A stretch of DNA of 64,000 bases from positions 50,733,554-50,797,553 of the forward strand of contig OX485803.1 in assembly GCA_950295325.1 (NCBI GenBank), written 5' to 3'. Position numbers and translations under genes: made by a program. Every line of letters begins with the position of its first letter. Position 1 is the first letter of the stretch. This document shows positions 57,861 through 64,000 of the stretch, one piece after another. The notes under the pieces are model-generated. The model saw only the letters and a program-made list of their open reading frames with translations. It was not told where the DNA came from and did not search any database. The stretch comes from Polytrichum commune (lineage: Eukaryota; Streptophyta; Polytrichopsida; Polytrichales; Polytrichaceae).

Positions 57861-59793
57861 AAAGTATTATCACAAAGTAGACCATTTCAAAAATATATAG
57901 TTTTCTTTTTTTTTGAACTTTTAAATATGGGCTTGGGTTTCACAACATCTACGTACTATCATCTTGAAGCCAAAGGGAACGGATTTTCACCTTTGTGAAA
58001 CAAAGTCTAATTTGTGAACGCTCTAAGATTATAGATTGGTGTAAGAAAATCCCTTCATTGTTCCTAATGTTCCCAATGTTCCATATGCTCACAATATTGG
58101 CATCCCAAACTATGGGCATATTTTATTTTGAGACTTTCCAAAGTCTCTGATTAACGAATATAGTGTTCTTGTCTAAATGTTCTTATTTTTATCTTGACTA
58201 AAAATTGGACTATTAGGTTGTTGACTTGTTGAGTAGGCCTAACTAGGTTTTAGGGATATTTTGGAAGCTAAGATCGATGGACCAAGTTACAATGGTTAGT
58301 GGAGGAGAACACTATTGCACCCCCCCCCCTTTCACCCACTTCCCCGCTAGCTTGAAAGGCCTTACAAGTTTGCATCTCAAACTTATTTTCTCCTTTTGAC
58401 TTCACTTCTTTGGTTGTGCCAACTCTCTTGCTCTCAAGTAGCTTAAGATTTGTGAATTTGGACTTAGACTTTTTAATTTGAGGGGTTTAGACAAGGAGCT
58501 TTACATTTGTGGGTTTTAAATTGTTGTTTTAGGTTTGTATTTGCATTTCCTTTACATTTGTGAATTTAGACCTTATTATTTTAAAATTAATATCTCCTTC
58601 GTTCTTGGTACGTGTTAGTGGCGACTTGCTAGTTCACACTTACTCCTTGTTGGATTCAACTTGCACCATGTTGGATTCAACTTAAACCTTGTTGGCTTCG
58701 ACTTACATCTTGCACAAAGATGAACTTATTCCTTCATGCTATAGATTTCCACCATCCTAAATCCTAAACTTTCACCTTCTTGCTATAAACCTGCATCTTC
58801 ATGCTTGCGACCTGATGTTTGTCATGATGACTCATTGTTTCGTACCTATGTATTACAACCTTATGACCTTCTATTTGTAGTACCTTGTCACTTCCTACCT
58901 ACTTGTTGTACCTTCGCAACTTGGTGGTTTTGAGCGACATGCTTCATCTTGTTGCCCACATGTCCACATTAGTTGACCGTTCTAGATTTCTAGTTTAGTA
59001 TAATTTATGAAAATATATTTAATCTATTCCAATTACAACTTCACTTGTTTGTACAGTCTCTTCCACTAGGCCGTGGACCTTCTATTTTATTTTTATTTTC
59101 CTTTAATGCCCTTGATATAATATGGGGCTATTTTCATTTTATTGGCTTTCATTTTATTTGTTTTAGGAGTTTATGTGTTTTTTGAACATTTTCAGCTTTG
59201 TTTGGATTTTCGTATAGTTTTTTTCTCATTAACTTTAGATGCAAGGTGATAGTTGTTTTCTTTAGCATCTTACATTTTTTTGTCTATGTTTGTTTCACTT
59301 GAAATGGTCTTTTGTGTGTACTTATGAAATTAGATTTTTAATTTTTCAATTTTTCAAATTTCAAATTTTTATGAGTTGTTAGTTGTATTTCTTAGCATGT
59401 TTGTTTTTCTTTTCTTCAATGTGTGCTAAGTTTTATTTAATTTGTTAAATGTGGAGGGTCTACCCACTAGCTTGCAAGTTGCAACCAACCTCTAAAACAA
59501 GCTACATCCTACACACTCGATGAATTCATCTAGAACTTGTTAGTAGACGAGCTTACATAGACATTGGAAATCCCCCGGCCTTAAGTATGTGAGCTACACA
59601 CAAAGAATTCCTCACTTGTAAACATGATGTTAGAATGTTGGGTCTTAATATAAATGTGTCTATATGATGCCAGTGTGAAGCATTGCGTCCTCAACCCTGC
59701 ATTGTGATAATATCAACATGTTTATCCAATCCAAATAGAGTGATTTCAAACACCTAGACAAAGCATTATGCAGGAGATTAAAATGAGAAGAAC
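57861..59793. other. Intergenic, T-rich, nothing recognised
   Basis: 58650-58930 has several CTTGTTGGATTCAACTT-type short repeats; the region around 59100-59450 is strongly T-rich on the plus strand. No supported gene. Confidence 0.4.
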
Positions 59794-60019
59794 CAATGAA
59801 TAGGGGACACTAACCGCTAGTTACAAATGAACCGCTTGACTTTGAGAAATAATTGGTTGATGTTCAAGATTGCTTGAAAATAACCAATCATTGTAGAGGA
59901 ATTGAGAGAATATGCCTCAAATCACTGAAGAAAACCCAAAAGCCCCCAACATGGAACTAGTTGGACTTGGAAACACTAGGATCTCAACCAACTATGCCTG
60001 AAAATCTCCCCGGACACTG
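59794..60019 (+). mobile_element. hAT-type MITE, AACCGGTT family, oldest-looking copy
   Basis: 226 bp from CAATGAATAGGGGACACT to CCCCGGACACTG, flanked by AGAAGAAC (59786-59793) and AGAAGGAC (60020-60027), a 7/8 duplication. All AACCGGTT words are mutated, mainly by C-to-T and G-to-A changes. Confidence 0.82.
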
Positions 60020-60754
60020 AGAAGGACTGTGTCACTGCATATTTAAGTGTTATACTACTGAGTTCTCAAAAAGTCTTCGAAAAGTCCTCAAAAATCCTCA
60101 AATGATACTGCTTCAGATGGTGTGATTGTCACTCTGGCATTACTATATTTCAGGTGTTGCTGAAGGAGTACTACAGTAGTATTCTTTCCAATAAATATAT
60201 ATAGATGTAGATGTAATACACTTGTTCACTGTGGCCAGTGTCAGAAACATTGCCACCACCGCATACTCTGCCTTTGCCATGTCGATTAGTACATGGAATT
60301 TGAAAATAATACTCCAAAATAAATCACACCAAACTTACATTCCAACTTCCAATTTATGCAGTGTGGTTGAGATTGGTCATGAGGATTTTCAAGATTGGTG
60401 TACTTGAAAGGAGAGACTCTCCGCTCTGAAGTCTTCCTCGCTGTCATGGATCGTGACTAACGAATAAGTTAAGTTGTTGTGCTGGCTGATATGTTTGAGG
60501 AAGAGATTTATCAATCTGGCGTCTTTCACAGCGAGCATGGTGTACTATGATATTCTACTTACTTCAAGAAAGGCAAGCCCTGGACATGTGGGAAACAGTC
60601 GTCGCTTCTGCTCAGTCTATGTAGGGGTCAAAGCCGGGCCACCTGTCAGAAGGCCCACAAGGCAGAACAACATTGCAATAGATTTACAATAAACTTGAGC
60701 TACTTTGCAGTTGGAGGGTCTTGACTCTTGACATTATTCAGCTCAGTCTTTGCA

Positions 60755-60925
60755 CTATGTGGGGTCAAGAATAAGCTGGACTCTAGTCAACATTATATTC
60801 TATTTATTCTCACAACAAAGCATTGCACGAGCATATTCAAGCTCAGAAATTCGGGTGAAGCAATGTATTGATATTATTAGAATGAAACAACTGATAATAG
60901 TTGAACAATGTTATGGTTCAATTAC
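60755..60925 (+). repeat. Dispersed repeat, second copy of the 21850-22020 element
   Basis: See the first copy; shares the TGATATTATTAGAATGAAA core. Confidence 0.55.
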
Positions 60926-60974
60926 ACAAGAACAACATGTATCTTTAAGGTAAGCAGTTCTTACACTTCTAGCT

Positions 60975-61160
60975 CTGCACCATACCCACTTCTCGTAGGA
61001 TGTGAAACACACCATCAATTGTAGTTAATCAACAAATCCGAATCATGTCCATAGCCATTTGCTCATAATTTCTAGAGCTCACATGAATATTCTATTCATT
61101 ACATAAGTGAAGCTTTTCTTCCTCATTAAATGATCTAATCGGTCCCCCCCCCCCCTCTCC
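60975..61160 (+). repeat. Dispersed repeat family, copy C
   Basis: CCCACTTCTCGTAGGATG, GAAACACACCATCAATT, AGAGCTCACATGAATATT and CATTAAATGATC match the family. Ends at a C-rich tract near 61145. Confidence 0.6.
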
Positions 61161-62009
61161 CCCTTTTTTTTTTGTTGATTAGTGAATTTAGATTCATTTA
61201 AGATCAATAACTGAATTTGTCCACATACCATACTAGGGTTTTTTTTTTATATAAAATGTGAAATTGGATAATCTGATTGGCAAGAATGAATACGTAATCC
61301 AATTCAAACTCTCATATTGTGTGATATGAAAACACATAGCTTAGGGGGTGCATCCTTCATTAAAAGCCATCATTACCTTGGATTAAGTACCCCTATAATA
61401 TTCAGTTTTTGGGTGGAGAAGAAAAAGGACCTATATACATAGTTTTAGCTAACAAATAACATGATGTATGTATACACACAAACATCAATAAGTAGATATC
61501 ACCATATCATATGCATACGAGGAAAGAAACTTGCAAAAAATATGCCTCCGATATTTGTACACAAAATACTTCATTATTGCTCAATGAAGTTGTGGAAGAA
61601 TCTTTCATTCATGGATGTAACCCATACAAATTGGTTCCCATCATGAATGTCATTGTAGCCAACCCAATTACCGTTTTCAAGTCTACTGCAATCAACGGTT
61701 ACTCTAGACCCCTCATCACCTCGAAACAACCATGGAAAGGTGTTGCATTGGTGATGAGTGATGAAGATGGATAAATCATTCATAGATCAAATGAAATATG
61801 AAGATGTTGGATGATTATGCCCAACTTAAGCCTTACATAACCTTCTATAATCTTCTATGTATGTATGGCCTTATTGTAATTTACGAATAGACCCACTGTT
61901 CCATAATGCACTATATACTCATATTAATACTTTTACATAATTTGGCAAGAGAAAGAATACACTAGCCTATGTATATTTTGTAAATCATAGTCATAATAAA
62001 TAGCCCTAT
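61161..62009. other. Intergenic; overlapping short frames at 61511-61783
   Basis: Opposed frames of 87 codons (plus) and 69 codons (minus, containing VTVDCSRLENGNWVGYND) overlap. Neither is recognised and neither has splice or promoter support. Confidence 0.3.
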
Positions 62010-62460
62010 TGGGAACCCACATGCTACAAGTGCTACTTGGGGACATATCCTTGTCATACTCTTCATTTCCAAATTCCAGTCCTCCTGGTTTCTATTGTCC
62101 TACATGGGAAACAGTTGCACCACCTTATACTTCTCCGGATGTGGCACAAAATCTCTTAAGTGATCGGTTATGGGCGCCTCTACTCTAGCAAATTCAAATT
62201 GTGCATGTAGCCGAATTCTTCATGATTTTTAGAGTTGATTTGAATATCTTATTTCTTGCAAAATTGAAGATTATCTTCCTCATTAAATGATCAAATAGGT
62301 GACCTCAATTACGTTGACTATTGAGGGGCTATTAAGCCTTGAGTCATTAACAAATTTTGAGCACATAGTTTCATTTTTTTTTACCACACACCATTTAAAT
62401 TAAGGTGTTCCTTTAAGGTGAATAAGAAAATGATGCCCACTTACCTCAAATCTTGAACCA
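62010..62460 (+). repeat. Dispersed repeat family, copy D
   Basis: ATTCTTCATGATTTTTAGAG, CTCATTAAATGATCAAATAG, TTACGTTGACTATTGAGG and ACCACACACCATTTAAAT follow the order of copy A, extending further right than copies B and C. Confidence 0.55.
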
Positions 62461-63565
62461 TGTGCCTATTTTGGTTTGTGACATATTCTAGACACGTAAT
62501 ATTAATGGTATGATTGGCACAGAGCACATGTTGCATGGTTATCTTAAATAAAAGTCAAGTGAACACATAGCATGACGTATTTGCACACATGGCAAGTCTA
62601 GTTTGTAGCAAACCATGAAAAAGATAAGAGAGTGGAGGCTCCAACATAGAGCCATAGCCTTGCATGGACGCCCCTATACAACAGTGGTGAAGTTTTTTAA
62701 ATTCCAAATTAGATATCTTGTATCAAATTGAGGTTTGAGATTCATTTCACAAGGCTTCGAATTCACTTGAACGACTTACACAACAAGAAAATTGGCCAAC
62801 AAGATGTGCACCTTATAAGTTATGTGGCCACTCTTCTTAATTGAACATCTATATCTGGGTGGTACCTATATCATATATGGCATGGCATATACTTAAGAAT
62901 GGACGACCAAATGACATGTGTTACAATGAGATTGTAACTATGTCCTCATAACGCATTATTCATTCTGTATTGAATTGTTAATACAATTGGAAGGACATGT
63001 TCACATGAAAAGAAAGAAAGAATCACCACACTGACCTCTCATAACTTTTGCATCTCAACTACAAAAAAAATGAAACTTGAAATGACAACCTCCATGGTTC
63101 ACAGTTGCTAACCAAATGAGACCCATTCCCGGTTGATGAATGGCCAAATCATTTGTGGAGTTAGAGGTGCCCACAAGAAAGCTACAAAGCTTGATACCTT
63201 ACATCGGATCAATCAAAGTACCCAACCTTGCCAAAGTGTCGGGAATAGGTACAACTACCTTACATATGTCACTCTCTTGCTGTTGATTCCATAGATGAGG
63301 GAGAGATACTCAAGCCTTCCAAGGCTCTCACGCTCCAATGCTCAAATCTTGTAATATATTATAATGCCCAATGTTGATGCTGTAACTTATTAGCGTAACT
63401 TTGTAGTTATAAGGGGGATAGCAACCTAGCACATGCAATTCTACTTTTGATGCCAAAAACGTGCATCTTCACATTTTTAACCCTATCAGATACCTATACC
63501 CTAACTATATCATAAAATGTGAAATCCTCATTATAGATACCCGAATTGTACTATCAGAAAAGACA
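62461..63565. other. Intergenic, nothing recognised
   Basis: AT-rich, no supported gene. Confidence 0.4.
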
Positions 63566-63751
63566 ATACACCGTTCATGGTATTTAGAATAACTTACAAG
63601 CTTGAATTATTATGTATCTCATTTATTATCATCAAAAGTCAAACTGGTTGTTTGGACACTATATAACATTAGCATCTTTAATTGGTAATAACTTACATTA
63701 GCAATTAAAATGTTAATAGCAATGCGTAACTCCAAATACTAAACGGTGTAG
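63566..63751 (+). mobile_element. CTACACTAAA-type MITE, 186 bp
   Basis: Left TACACCGTTCATGGTATTTAG, right reversed CTACACCGTTTAGTATTTGG. The right part matches 35330-35440. Confidence 0.65.
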
Positions 63752-63994
63752 TTAGAAGAAAAAACCGTACCCATAACTTGGATAGTTTATTGGAACCACG
63801 TTTTGTGCATACTTAAACATAACCTCATGGGAGTTACCATTCAGCACTAAGTCCTGTGAGCCATCACCGCAAATTATAGTAAGGACATGGGAGCTTCTGA
63901 AGGGGACACAAGTGAAGGTACATCGGCCACTCATGTGCAATAATGGAGATCTCTGCCTACACTTGCTCTCTACTGTGAAGCAAGTGAATTGCAT
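63752..63994 (-). CDS. Unassigned 80-codon open frame at the window edge
   Basis: Begins with a Met near the right edge and runs to the MITE at 63566-63751. It is Cys- and Ser-rich (SGRCTFTCVPFRSSHV) and has a possible donor (GG|GTACGG) near 63768. I do not recognise it; it could be an exon of a gene continuing outside the window or chance. Confidence 0.2.
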   Translation of the reverse strand: MQFTCFTVESKCRQRSPLLHMSGRCTFTCVPFRSSHVLTIICGDGSQDLVLNGNSHEVMFKYAQNVVPINYPSYGYGFFF

Positions 63995-64000
63995 GGTATT

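Overview
The window is nuclear DNA from a land plant with a transposon-rich, AT-rich intergenic landscape. This rests on two intron-containing genes for plant-type, secreted pectin-modifying enzymes with canonical GT-AG introns, and on the many plant-style miniature transposons (MITEs) between them. I cannot fix the species. The density of MITEs, the absence of any recognisable copia/gypsy reverse transcriptase reading frame and the presence of a Tc1-type (DD34E) transposon would fit a less-studied lineage, but that is inference.

Layout. (1) 147-3511, minus strand: a complete five-exon pectate lyase gene (436 aa) with TATA-like box and AATAAA signal; its 1.4-kb first intron is built from tandem repeats that copy the end of exon 1 and its splice donor. 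(2) 3.6-52.3 kb: about 49 kb with no intact gene. It holds decayed coding relics (an FCP1/HAD-like phosphatase at 6.75-7.48 kb; two relics of unrecognised coiled-coil proteins at 11.85-12.78 and 18.2-19.95 kb; a Tc1/mariner transposon with inverted repeats and TA target duplication at 30.45-31.95 kb), a 39-bp minisatellite of about 17 units at 16.2-16.9 kb, and many MITEs. Several MITE families are defined by their own ends: a ~226-bp hAT-type family with 8-bp target duplications and AACCGGTT motifs (seven copies here plus one at 59.8 kb), poly-G-ended hAT-type elements, a TTA-flanked Harbinger-type element containing a GC-rich palindromic element, a 94-bp Mutator-type element with a 9-bp duplication, and a CTACACTAAA-ended family. 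(3) 52326-55795, minus strand: a complete five-exon pectin methylesterase gene (382 aa) with all five expected active-site residues. (4) 55.8-64 kb: its upstream region, then more repeats and an unassigned open frame at the right edge.

The two intact genes act in the same pathway in the cell wall: pectin methylesterase removes methyl esters from homogalacturonan, producing the substrate that pectate lyase cleaves by beta-elimination. Both are on the minus strand. Whether their proximity has any regulatory meaning cannot be told from the sequence.
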